From positions 1-7,391 of the forward strand of contig CAZPJD010000145.1 in the NCBI GenBank assembly GCA_964586775.1: 7,391 bases of DNA. The letters are read 5' to 3'. Every line of letters starts with the position of its first letter. The stretch's first letter is position 1. Below, piece by piece: positions 1-6,562 of this stretch. Source of the stretch: JADLEX01 sp964586775 (GTDB lineage Bacteria > Lernaellota > Lernaellaia > JACKCT01). The notes under the pieces were generated by a model that saw nothing but the letters and a program-made list of their open reading frames with translations, did not search any database and was not told where the DNA came from. Position numbers and translations under genes: made by a program.

Positions 1-36
1 GAAGGTTTCGGAATTCATGGCGGTCCCCTTGGTGGT
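1..36 (-). other. Probable CRISPR spacer at the window edge
   Basis: These 36 bases lie directly before the first visible repeat and fall within the length range of the eight complete spacers (34-40 nt). They are therefore best read as a spacer whose distal repeat lies outside the window. They could instead be trailer sequence. However, the adjoining repeat at 37-72 is identical to the others, whereas the terminal repeat at the leader-distal end of an array is often degenerate, which favours an array that continues to the left. Confidence 0.6.
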
Positions 37-652
37 GTGCCCGTTGAACTCATTCCCGGAGAGCGGCGGGACCGACGACTTGCCGGAGAAGAGAGAGACG
101 CCCCGCGTGCCCGTTGAACTCATTCCCGGAGAGCGGCGGGACGTGGTCGACCCTTGTGGCGTCCGGGCGGAAGCCGATTGTGCCCGTTGAACTCATTCCC
201 GGAGAGCGGCGGGACTTGACGCGCTTGTCTTCGCCGTTCGGCGCTTGCTCGTGCCCGTTGAACTCATTCCCGGAGAGCGGCGGGACGCAGAACACGATGG
301 TCTGCCCGCGCAGGCGCGAATGTGCCCGTTGAACTCATTCCCGGAGAGCGGCGGGACTCTCGTAATGCCGAAAGGGACCGCGAGCCTTGTATATGTGCCC
401 GTTGAACTCATTCCCGGAGAGCGGCGGGACGGAGTTCATCGACGCGGATGATGCGTTGGCTTTGCTCGTGCCCGTTGAACTCATTCCCGGAGAGCGGCGG
501 GACGGGGCGTGAACCCCGTCGTGTTCGGCAGCATCAAGAACGCGTGCCCGTTGAACTCATTCCCGGAGAGCGGCGGGACAACGCCGCCATCGCGTCTCTG
601 GCGATGACGGGACTTAGTGCCCGTTGAACTCATTCCCGGAGAGCGGCGGGAC
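37..652 (-). CRISPR. Type V-B CRISPR array, 9 identical 36-nt repeats, 8 spacers
   Basis: The repeats are at 37-72, 107-142, 180-215, 251-286, 322-357, 395-430, 468-503, 544-579 and 617-652, and all nine read identically. On the plus strand each starts GTGCCCGTTGAACTC and ends GAGAGCGGCGGGAC. Spacer lengths are 34, 37, 35, 35, 37, 37, 40 and 37 nt. The functional direction is inferred to be minus: there the repeat begins GTCCCG and ends GGGCAC, like known Cas12b repeats, which end in GGCAC or GCAC. The cas genes and the tracrRNA candidate are on the same strand. The 5' half of the repeat has a TCCCG/CGGGA inverted repeat. The 3' part (GAGTTCAACGGGCAC) should stay on the mature crRNA. The leader is on the high-coordinate side, so 580-616 is the newest spacer. 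The spacers are all different. I could not assign targets. Confidence 0.98.
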
Positions 653-844
653 AGGGCATCGAGATTGCCGTGTGATCTCGCGGTCTTGGATCGCCGTTTT
701 CGAGCGAGCCCATTTTCCGCGAGCGAAGATCGGCATGCGCCAGTCCGGAGACCCTCGCATTTTGCTCCCAACCCGTTGGAAAGATTGGATTTCGAGCAAC
801 CCCGGAGGATTTCACCGTTCCCTCCCGCTCGATTCGATTGTCAA
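653..844 (-). promoter_or_regulatory. CRISPR leader region between tracrRNA and first repeat
   Basis: About 190 bp without a credible gene separate the tracrRNA anti-repeat from the leader-proximal repeat, on the side where transcription enters the array. This is where Cas1-Cas2 would recognise the integration site. A perfect 6-bp inverted repeat (CGAGAT at 660-665, ATCTCG at 675-680, 9-nt spacer) sits 7 nt from the first repeat. A second one (CCAAC/GTTGG, 768-779) has a 2-nt loop and contains CAACGGG on the minus strand, as in the repeat. A TTGACA on the minus strand at 839-844 has no acceptable -10 box 16-18 nt downstream, so no separate array promoter is claimed. Confidence 0.6.
660..680. 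repeat. Leader inverted repeat next to the first CRISPR repeat
   Basis: CGAGAT (660-665) and ATCTCG (675-680) are perfect complements separated by 9 nt. The element starts 7 nt from the leader-repeat junction at 652/653. That position suits a site that helps the integrase find the junction, or a protein-binding site in the leader. The function is inferred from position only, and a 6-bp palindrome could occur by chance. Confidence 0.4.
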
Positions 845-935
845 TGACCGGGAATCAATTCAACGCCATCGCGCAACCCATCCTCTAAGATGTCGCGGCA
901 CAACGCGATGGGATTTTCCGGCCTATAGCGCGGAT
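845..935 (-). ncRNA. Predicted tracrRNA of the Cas12b system
   Basis: Read on the minus strand, the transcript holds an 8-bp stem, CCATCGCG (904-911) with CGCGATGG (866-873), around a 30-nt loop. The loop contains GTGCC (897-901), complementary to the repeat's terminal GGCAC, and a small hairpin, CATC-TTAGAG-GATG (879-892). Directly after the stem comes the anti-repeat (848-865): CGTTGAA pairs perfectly with TTCAACG of the repeat, followed by a G-U pair, an A-T pair, one G:G mismatch and 8 pairs with CCGGGAAT. The Alicyclobacillus Cas12b tracrRNA, as I recall it, has the same order: CAACGGG/CCCGTTG stem, TGTGCC, inner hairpin, second stem arm, anti-repeat. The 5' end is inferred from the promoter at 942-970. 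The 3' end is uncertain because no T-tract terminator is visible. The role is to pair with crRNA and bind Cas12b. Confidence 0.82.
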
Positions 936-941
936 TAGCGC

Positions 942-970
942 AGGATAGAAACGTCGATAGGCCATGTCAA
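942..970 (-). promoter_or_regulatory. Promoter of tracrRNA (possibly also of the array)
   Basis: A perfect -35 box TTGACA (965-970) is followed after exactly 17 nt by TATCCT (942-947, four of six matches to TATAAT). This predicts a start near 935, about 24 nt before the tracrRNA stem. The -35 box begins 3 nt after the cas2 stop codon. It is the best sigma70-type promoter I see in the window. With no visible terminator before the array, transcription could continue into the pre-crRNA. Confidence 0.75.
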
Positions 971-973
971 TAA

Positions 974-1270
974 TCAGAAGACTAGAACCTTCAGATCCCG
1001 CACGACGACCGGCCGTCCGAGATGCGCGAGCGTTGCTTGGGGATCGAAGCCCTTGGTCAACGGTCCGAGCTTGACGAAGATGACCTGGTCCTCACGTTGA
1101 TTCATCTTCTCGCGAAGTCGATCCTGCAGGACGACCAGATCTTTTTCGGAAAGCTGACACAGGAAGACGGATAGCTGAACGCGGTCGCCGAAATCCCGAA
1201 CGGTCTTCATGACTCGCTGGAGACGACGGGGGTCCGAAATGTCGTAAGCCACCAGATAAACGTGGCGCAA
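974..1270 (-). CDS. cas2: CRISPR-associated endoribonuclease-family protein Cas2
   Basis: This 98-residue protein is of normal Cas2 length. It begins with the ferredoxin-like first strand VYLVAYDISD, with the conserved Asp at residue 10, and ends with a typical hydrophobic C-terminal strand (GRPVVVRDLKVLVF). In the adaptation complex a Cas2 dimer bridges two Cas1 dimers and holds the prespacer; nuclease activity is usually not needed for integration. The start is TTG at 1268-1270, chosen because it gives the family's usual N-terminus and lies 6 nt after a GAGG Shine-Dalgarno. The upstream cas4-cas1 stop is only 3 nt away, so the gene is probably translationally coupled. It is the last protein gene of the operon. 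The tracrRNA promoter starts 3 nt after its stop. Confidence 0.96.
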   Translation of the reverse strand: MRHVYLVAYDISDPRRLQRVMKTVRDFGDRVQLSVFLCQLSEKDLVVLQDRLREKMNQREDQVIFVKLGPLTKGFDPQATLAHLGRPVVVRDLKVLVF

Positions 1271-1280
1271 TCCTCACCTC
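1271..1280 (-). promoter_or_regulatory. Ribosome binding site that fixes the cas2 TTG start
   Basis: The minus strand reads GAGGTGAGGA directly before TTG. The Shine-Dalgarno GAGG (1277-1280) overlaps the end of cas4-cas1, whose TGA stop is inside the motif (1274-1276). The 6-nt gap to TTG is normal. This supports the non-ATG start and coupling to the upstream gene. Confidence 0.7.
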
Positions 1281-2998
1281 GTTGTCAGCGGTCGATAATC
1301 CTCGAGCTCCCGCGCGAGATACCGGGCGACGAGCCGGGCCTCGAGCTCGAAAATCCGCCTATAACTCAGCCGATAGCCGAATTCCGGGTGCGTGACCATT
1401 TCGTCGACCCGCTGTTCGTATCCCGCGAGAAACGCCCGTCTTCCGGAATCGGTCATGACGGCATTGACGGAACTGACGATAAAATCCCTGGCGGTGACCG
1501 CTCCCGTGTTCACGAGGCGCAGCACGAGCGAATCGACAACCAGAGGCCGAAACGGCTCCATCAGGTCGAGAACAAGAGCCGGCCGTCCCGCTTCCATCGC
1601 GTGGTAGAATCCAATCATGGGGTCCAGCCCGGCGGCGGCGCAGGCGGCGGTGAAGTCCCGGGTGAGCAACGTGTAGCCGTAGGAGAGCATTGCGTTCACG
1701 GGATCTTTTGGAGGGCGTTTGCTGCGCCCTTTCATCTGGGTGCGCAACGCTTCATCCTTCAACAACGCGGGAAATCTTTCGAAGTAGAATCTCGCGGCAA
1801 GACCTTCCTCCCCGCGAAGCGAAGCGATGGAATCGGTCGTCGACGCGGCCTCGGTTCGTTCGGCCATCCCCGCCAAGGCGAACGCGGTTTGAGAATCGCC
1901 GTCGGAGGAATTGCGACGGATCAATGTCCGTTGATTTCGAATCTTTGCAACGACAACGGACTTCGCCAACGACAACGACGACAAATCGTCGTCGAATCGT
2001 CGAACCTGCTCGCGGCGCAGCGAGACGTTTTTCGTCGTGAGCCCGCCGGCCACGCCGATGAGACGCCCCGACCGGCTGGCGAACGTGACTTGCCGACCGG
2101 ACTCGAGCAGCATGTGCAACGCCTGCGTCGTAACCTGAACATTGCCGAACACGGTCACCCCAGCCGTGTCCTTGAGCGGCACCGTCCCGAGGTCCTCCTC
2201 GGCAGATGCGATCGACAACGACTCACCTTTCTTGCCGACGCGCGCACCCTGCGTGACAACGTAGACCATGCCGAGGTCGTCGCGGCCGGGAATGATGCGG
2301 CGCGGTTCTTCAATCTTTCCCAACCGAAAATTGACTTCCTCGGGCAGGCACGCTTCGACCAGCGAACACCGAACGCACTTTTGCGAATCCACGAGCGGCG
2401 GAGGAATTTCGCTTTCCCGGCAACGTCTCGCAGCCAAAATGACGCGAAAGGTCGCGTTTCGGAGCGCTTCGGAAAATTCGACGCGCACACGGGTCTTCGT
2501 CTTTCGGTAATAAAGATAGCCATACGACGAGGGATACCCGCCGGCTCCTAGCAACAATCCCTGTCCGCACAGTTGAACCTGATCGTTTCCCCACGCATCG
2601 GCGGCGAGTTCAATCTCTTCCACCACGAACGGCCTGTTGCCATCCGGTGCCGGGCCATGTTTGGACTCGACAGGAGCGAAATGACCCTCGGCCTCCTCGA
2701 CGGCATCGAGCCGTCCCGTCAGGCCGATTTCGTCGTCTCCGAGCAGAAGGTCGCGCGGGGGAGATGGCCAAGGCGATGCCTCGTCGTTCTCCGCGCCGTC
2801 CTCGGGTTCGGGCTCGTCGGACTTTTTCCGAGTTTTCAATTTCGGTCGCCGGGCTTCCGCTCGGTCGTGCTGACCGCTTCCGGCCATCGTGTCAGAGGAC
2901 TCCAAAAAAATCCCCTGCACGTACATGAGATGAAACAGTCGCGGGCAGTAGGCGTATTCGTTGAGTCCACGGACGGGGATCGGTTCAACGAAACTCAT
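1274..2998 (-). CDS. cas4-cas1: Cas4-Cas1 fusion protein
   Basis: A 574-residue fusion of the kind found in type V-B and some type I loci. The Cas4 part (about 1-225) is a RecB-like nuclease with an Fe-S cluster: C18 in AYCPRLF, D98 in GRLD, E111 and K113 in ESK, Q142 in NDQVQL, and C208, C211 and C217 in CVRCSLVEAC. Known Cas4 proteins trim prespacers and check the PAM. The Cas1 integrase part (about 235-574) has the usual metal ligands: E398 in GEEG, H466 in GFYH and D478 in LVLDLMEPFRP. It joins prespacers to the leader-repeat junction. Residues 32-85 are a charged, probably disordered insertion between C18 and the nuclease core. The start (ATG, 2998) overlaps the cas12b stop as ATGA and gives the usual N-terminus, IPVRGLNEYAYCPRLF. 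No key residue is missing. Confidence 0.97.
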   Translation of the reverse strand: MSFVEPIPVRGLNEYAYCPRLFHLMYVQGIFLESSDTMAGSGQHDRAEARRPKLKTRKKSDEPEPEDGAENDEASPWPSPPRDLLLGDDEIGLTGRLDAVEEAEGHFAPVESKHGPAPDGNRPFVVEEIELAADAWGNDQVQLCGQGLLLGAGGYPSSYGYLYYRKTKTRVRVEFSEALRNATFRVILAARRCRESEIPPPLVDSQKCVRCSLVEACLPEEVNFRLGKIEEPRRIIPGRDDLGMVYVVTQGARVGKKGESLSIASAEEDLGTVPLKDTAGVTVFGNVQVTTQALHMLLESGRQVTFASRSGRLIGVAGGLTTKNVSLRREQVRRFDDDLSSLSLAKSVVVAKIRNQRTLIRRNSSDGDSQTAFALAGMAERTEAASTTDSIASLRGEEGLAARFYFERFPALLKDEALRTQMKGRSKRPPKDPVNAMLSYGYTLLTRDFTAACAAAGLDPMIGFYHAMEAGRPALVLDLMEPFRPLVVDSLVLRLVNTGAVTARDFIVSSVNAVMTDSGRRAFLAGYEQRVDEMVTHPEFGYRLSYRRIFELEARLVARYLARELEDYRPLTTR

Positions 2999-5900
2999 TC
3001 GACACGCCGCGATTGGCGCGACGCTTCGAGCGCCTCGCCGATTTTTGAATGCACCGCGCTCCAGAATCGAACGGAGGGAATCCACCGATCGGGCGCAAAA
3101 AACACACCCGAGGGATCACGGAAAAACGTCACCCGTTCATTGGTCAACGATCCGAGCGCTTCGAGTTCTTCGCCGAGGTCCGCGGTATCGTCTTCGTCCT
3201 CATCGTCCTCATCGTCTTCATCGTTCTTCGCCCCGACGAGAGTTGTCCACGCCCTTTTCGTGAGTGGTTCCCATCGATACGCGATGCCATCGCCGGTCGG
3301 GACAAGACGCCCGTGCCCCAAGGCACGTTCGATGCGCTTGCCGATCGACGTCGGCACATAGAATTCGGCACCGGGGGCGCCGTCGGTATCGACTCCGGCA
3401 CACGACAGTCGAATCGGATCGCCATAACGCGTCCAGAATCGTCGTTGGATGTTTTGCGCGGCGTTGATGTCGGCGTGAACGCGAATCGTGCCCATTTTAC
3501 CGCTCAACGTCACGAACAACTCGCCGCCGGGCCACGCAACGATATCTCCCGCACGCACATGCCGGCAAATCCCGGACCTCCGCTCAGGCGCGGGAAGAGC
3601 AAGGATTTCCTTCGATTCGACTTCGGAGATTCGACCTCGATTCACGAGGTCTCTCAAAATCGTGCGCGCAAACCAGACCTCGTCGAGTTCCGATTCACGG
3701 ACCTGCCTGGCCCGTACTCCGGGCGCGCCCGTGGATGCATGATAGCGACTCGTGAATTCCGCTCCGACGTTTCCGATACGAATCCCGAAAATGTCTCCCT
3801 GCATCGCGACCAGCGGTGCGATCGCCCGATGGCCCCACTTCATCAGCTGGGAGTTCTCGCCTCGCGGGCGATCCGTCCGGAACCGATACCGGGACAGGTC
3901 CTCGAATAGAATGACACGACACGGCGGATATTTCGCGACCCACCGGGTTTTCCTATCTTCGTAGACGTACCCCAGCGCCGCCATCACCAGTTGATCGGCC
4001 GCCTTTTTCAGTCGGTCGTTTTTCAATCGGTTGATGTGATCGAGAAGGCGTTTGTCGAAATCCACTTCGCGCGCATTGGGGTCCTTCCGATTCCCCCAGG
4101 TGTCGCGCGCGCGAACGATCTCCCCGGGGATGCGGGCGTGCGCGCTCCACGAGTTCATCAGTCGACGGGTTTCCATGATCTCGCCGATCCACCAGAAGGA
4201 CAACCCGCCGATCCCCTTCAGGCTACCCGCGATTCGGTGAGTTCGTCGCCAGCGAGAAAAAGCTTCACCAAGGTTCCGCTCCCATTCGCGGTGTACGACG
4301 ATGACGTGCTCCCGCCAAGCTTCATCATCGTCCGCGATCCGTGATTCCAGCGAGGTCAATCGATCCGGCGGCAAGAGCGCATCGACCTTTCGAGCGCGTT
4401 CGGTGTCGATTACCTCCGCGCCGCGAAGGTCCGACAATAGTTCACGCCGGTCTTCGCCAGCGCGTCCCGCCAATGTTAACAGTCGTCCAAGACGCCGAAC
4501 GCACGCGCGTAGCAGGAGCCGTTCGTCGACCGTGGCTTCGCGCAGTGTTTCCAGGTCTTTTGTCGTCTTCTCGCCATCGAGACGAAGAACGAAACTCCTT
4601 TCATGCTTCGCGAAGCGCTTGCTTTCTCCGACCTCGAAGCAAAGCCCGCCGGTCGTGGGCGCACTCGCGAGCGAAAAGACGCTACAGGCCGCCATCGAGC
4701 GTAATCCCAAATCGACGGACATCACGCGGAGTCCGTCCTCCAGTCCGTCAACGCCGAGACGAGCATGTGCCAAAGGGACGCCCGCGATCTCTTCGTCCTT
4801 GAAGTCGGAGATCGCCCACGGAACCGTGTCGCTTTTCTTGTATCCCTTGAACGATCGCTCCTGCGGCGTTTTCTCCGCGACCATCGGGATCAAATCGACT
4901 GTGACATTGAAGTATGCGGGGCCGGTCGAGCCGGATTCGAGAACGCGTCTTTGGTCGTTGCGTTCGAGTGTCGAGCGATCGAACTGAACCTTTGCGCCGC
5001 CGAGTTTGCCGAACGTCTCGCGGCCTGTCCCCGGCTCGCGGAATCGCAGCCACTGATACTTGGCGTCGTTTAGCTGCGCGCGCATCCCGGCGAACGCACT
5101 GCTCGGCACCTGATCGAACGTGACAACTTCGCAGCCGCGAAACTGTCCGGACGCCGCCAGCGCGAACGTTCCACGCCGTTCCTCGATTTTTCCGTCCGTT
5201 TCGTGAAGCAGGTCGATTTCCACTTCCCAGCCCGATCCGCTCAAGTCTTTCAGCAACCGATATTTGTGGATGTTGCCGCCTTGCCCGTCATAGCGGGTCC
5301 AGAGCGGATGGTGAACGGAGTCTGGCGGCGTGTAGTCGGCCTGAGTTTTTGCTCGCTCCAACTTCAAGGTCAGCGAGTTGAGGCTTGCGAGGATTGCGAC
5401 GCGATTCAGATCCGAGTCCCAAATCCACCGATTCGGTTGCATGCGAAGCCACTGAAAGAGCACCGGGTCTCCGAATCCTCCCCGGAGATCGGTTTGAAGC
5501 TCGGCAGCGATCTGCCACAAACGCGCATCGGAGGCGGACTTTTCCTTCATCCATTTTTCGCGAAGTCGGTCCCACCCTCGTAGTGCGCGAGGCATGATGC
5601 GATAGGGCCTGTCGGATGGCAGCGCGACACCGTCCAGGTCTGTCTTTCGCTGCTTCTCGTATTCGCGAAGCGCCGACGCCCACTCCGGCATGGGATCGAG
5701 GTTTTTTGCGTAAAGTCCGTCAACCTTTGCCTTGAGCTTCGCGCGTTCTTCCTTGACGCGTCGATTCCACGACTCCCACGACAGCAAACGTTCCAGAGCC
5801 TGCTGGAACATGTCGCGGTCCCAACCTGTGCACCAATCTCGCGGACGCTTACCCCGTGGGATTCGCACTTGGTGTGAATAAGGCTCAAACAAGGGAAACA

Positions 5901-6432
5901 CCCCGAATGTGGTCCTTAGAGCGATCGAGGGATCGCCTGAGGGGTCGCTTTTCCCCGTTTTTTCCTTCTTTGCTTTAACTGCCTCCCAAGTTGGATCACC
6001 GGCGTCGCGCAGTTTTTTCCAACGCGCAATGCGGCCCGTATTGCTTATGCCCATGCCGAGGACTGAATAAGGGTCCACCAAACGCCCCAAATAGCTGCGC
6101 GCGAGACTTTGAGAATCACCCTTATTTCCAATCGCCGAGGGGATGATGTCCGAGTATACGCATCGTAGGGCTACGAGGAGTTCCTCGTCCGTTCCGACAC
6201 CCGTCTTGCCGTTTCGATGCTGAGCCTCACGCGCTGCCGCGAGCAGCTCCGACTTCGGGTCGGTGATGGGGCTGTTGGGGACGGGATCTTGCCGCATGAG
6301 AAGCAGCCAGCGCATGTAATACGCGACGCCCTCGTTGAACAGGCGATGCGTCGTCCACAACGCACGGTGCGTTGAAATCGTCGTATTTCCGCCATGGGTC
6401 AGGAGTTTCAATTTGATTGAACGAACGGCCAT
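2995..6432 (-). CDS. cas12b: Type V-B effector nuclease Cas12b (C2c1)
   Basis: A 1145-residue RNA-guided DNA endonuclease; the Alicyclobacillus protein has 1129. The N-terminus (MAVRSIKLKL) and several blocks match family sequences I know: WDRDMFQQALERLLSWESWN (204-223), LGGAKVQF (477-484), RVMSVDLGLR (569-578), ALGYVYEDRKTRWVAKYPPC (819-838) and RDPSGVFF (1105-1112). The split RuvC site is intact: D574, E844 in ILFEDLSRYRF, and D988 in HADINAAQN, equivalent to D570, E848 and D977 of the Alicyclobacillus enzyme. By analogy, REC1 is about 15-390, the WED/OBD part about 390-525, the bridge helix and REC2 about 640-790, and the Nuc region about 910-980. An acidic tract lies at 1071-1082. The start at 6432 follows GGGGGA at a 4-nt gap. 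An in-frame ATG at 6471 would add 13 residues not seen in homologues. Known Cas12b enzymes need a tracrRNA and a T-rich 5' PAM; the PAM here is unknown. Confidence 0.98.
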   Translation of the reverse strand: MAVRSIKLKLLTHGGNTTISTHRALWTTHRLFNEGVAYYMRWLLLMRQDPVPNSPITDPKSELLAAAREAQHRNGKTGVGTDEELLVALRCVYSDIIPSAIGNKGDSQSLARSYLGRLVDPYSVLGMGISNTGRIARWKKLRDAGDPTWEAVKAKKEKTGKSDPSGDPSIALRTTFGVFPLFEPYSHQVRIPRGKRPRDWCTGWDRDMFQQALERLLSWESWNRRVKEERAKLKAKVDGLYAKNLDPMPEWASALREYEKQRKTDLDGVALPSDRPYRIMPRALRGWDRLREKWMKEKSASDARLWQIAAELQTDLRGGFGDPVLFQWLRMQPNRWIWDSDLNRVAILASLNSLTLKLERAKTQADYTPPDSVHHPLWTRYDGQGGNIHKYRLLKDLSGSGWEVEIDLLHETDGKIEERRGTFALAASGQFRGCEVVTFDQVPSSAFAGMRAQLNDAKYQWLRFREPGTGRETFGKLGGAKVQFDRSTLERNDQRRVLESGSTGPAYFNVTVDLIPMVAEKTPQERSFKGYKKSDTVPWAISDFKDEEIAGVPLAHARLGVDGLEDGLRVMSVDLGLRSMAACSVFSLASAPTTGGLCFEVGESKRFAKHERSFVLRLDGEKTTKDLETLREATVDERLLLRACVRRLGRLLTLAGRAGEDRRELLSDLRGAEVIDTERARKVDALLPPDRLTSLESRIADDDEAWREHVIVVHREWERNLGEAFSRWRRTHRIAGSLKGIGGLSFWWIGEIMETRRLMNSWSAHARIPGEIVRARDTWGNRKDPNAREVDFDKRLLDHINRLKNDRLKKAADQLVMAALGYVYEDRKTRWVAKYPPCRVILFEDLSRYRFRTDRPRGENSQLMKWGHRAIAPLVAMQGDIFGIRIGNVGAEFTSRYHASTGAPGVRARQVRESELDEVWFARTILRDLVNRGRISEVESKEILALPAPERRSGICRHVRAGDIVAWPGGELFVTLSGKMGTIRVHADINAAQNIQRRFWTRYGDPIRLSCAGVDTDGAPGAEFYVPTSIGKRIERALGHGRLVPTGDGIAYRWEPLTKRAWTTLVGAKNDEDDEDDEDEDDTADLGEELEALGSLTNERVTFFRDPSGVFFAPDRWIPSVRFWSAVHSKIGEALEASRQSRRVE
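3187..3222 (-). repeat. Acidic-codon microsatellite in cas12b
   Basis: A run of GAC, GAT and GAG codons encodes twelve consecutive Asp/Glu residues (1071-1082), seen on the plus strand as repeated tcgtc/tcatc units. It lies between RuvC-III and the conserved RDPSG block. The Alicyclobacillus protein has a Glu-rich but less repetitive stretch at the same place. The reading frame is kept on both sides. Confidence 0.8.
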
Positions 6433-6562
6433 GGAGTCCCCCAAACGACGGATACTCTTCCAACATATCACACCGGAGAATCTTCCCCTTATTGCTCAAC
6501 ACACTCCATCACATCCGTCGCGGGGCGTCAATAAAAAACATGCAAAATCGGGGCGATTGGCG
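6433..6562 (-). promoter_or_regulatory. Intergenic region with weak promoter upstream of cas12b
   Basis: The 130 bp between the FadL-like gene and cas12b contain no gene. On the minus strand TTGACG (6526-6531) is a good -35 box, but the hexamer 17 nt on (TGGAGT, 6503-6508) matches TATAAT at only three positions. The operon promoter is therefore only tentative, and the long leader (about 65 nt) has no recognised riboswitch. Read-through from the upstream gene is an alternative. I see no anti-repeat or complete CRISPR repeat here. Confidence 0.35.
6533..6558 (-). terminator. Candidate weak terminator after the FadL-like gene
   Basis: On the minus strand AATCG-CCC-CGATT (6546-6558) forms a short 5-bp hairpin followed by TTTT (overlapping the stem) and, after a few bases, a run of six T (6533-6538). 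It begins 4 nt after the stop of the upstream gene. The stem is short and the long T run is 7 nt away from it, so termination may be inefficient. Confidence 0.4.

Noticed and set aside
839..844. TTGACA in the leader as a promoter for the array
   Set aside because: No hexamer resembling TATAAT lies 16-18 nt downstream on the minus strand; the sequence there is GC-rich (GAGCGGGAGGGAACGG).
50..938. Small ORFs through the CRISPR array and leader
   Set aside because: Their proteins consist of the translated CRISPR repeat (PPLSGNEFNGH or PVELIPGERRD) plus spacers, an artefact of the array.
1262..2551. 429-codon plus-strand ORF opposite cas4-cas1
   Set aside because: It is a GC-rich antisense shadow: Arg-, Gly- and His-rich with no recognisable domain, and fully covered by a well-supported gene on the other strand.
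2999..3085. Longer Cas4-Cas1 start at 3085
   Set aside because: It would overlap cas12b by about 90 nt and add 29 residues before the usual Cas4 N-terminus. The ATG at 2998 gives the classic 4-nt ATGA overlap.
2573..3909. Plus-strand ORFs of 262 and 286 codons opposite cas12b and cas4-cas1
   Set aside because: They are antisense shadows. The Ser-rich run in one is simply the complement of the acidic tract of Cas12b.
2995..6432. Effector as Cas12a, another Cas12 subtype or TnpB
   Set aside because: The length, N-terminus, RuvC spacing and WDRDMFQQALERLLSWESWN block match Cas12b. The Cas4-Cas1 fusion and the tracrRNA also fit V-B and not V-A or TnpB.
6433..6471. Longer Cas12b start at 6471, adding 13 residues
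   Set aside because: Cas12b homologues start at the MAVRSIK-like N-terminus, which is at 6432 with a purine-rich GGGGGA just upstream. The extra residues (MICWKSIRRLGDS) resemble nothing in the family.
6484..6562. Self-repressing guide RNA (CreR-like) acting at the cas12b promoter
   Set aside because: The only links are a 7-base GCAAAAT shared with sequence after the leader's repeat-like fragment, and a TCTCCGG shared with the CRISPR repeat. Both are short enough for chance, and the 3' repeat part CAACGGGCAC is absent here.
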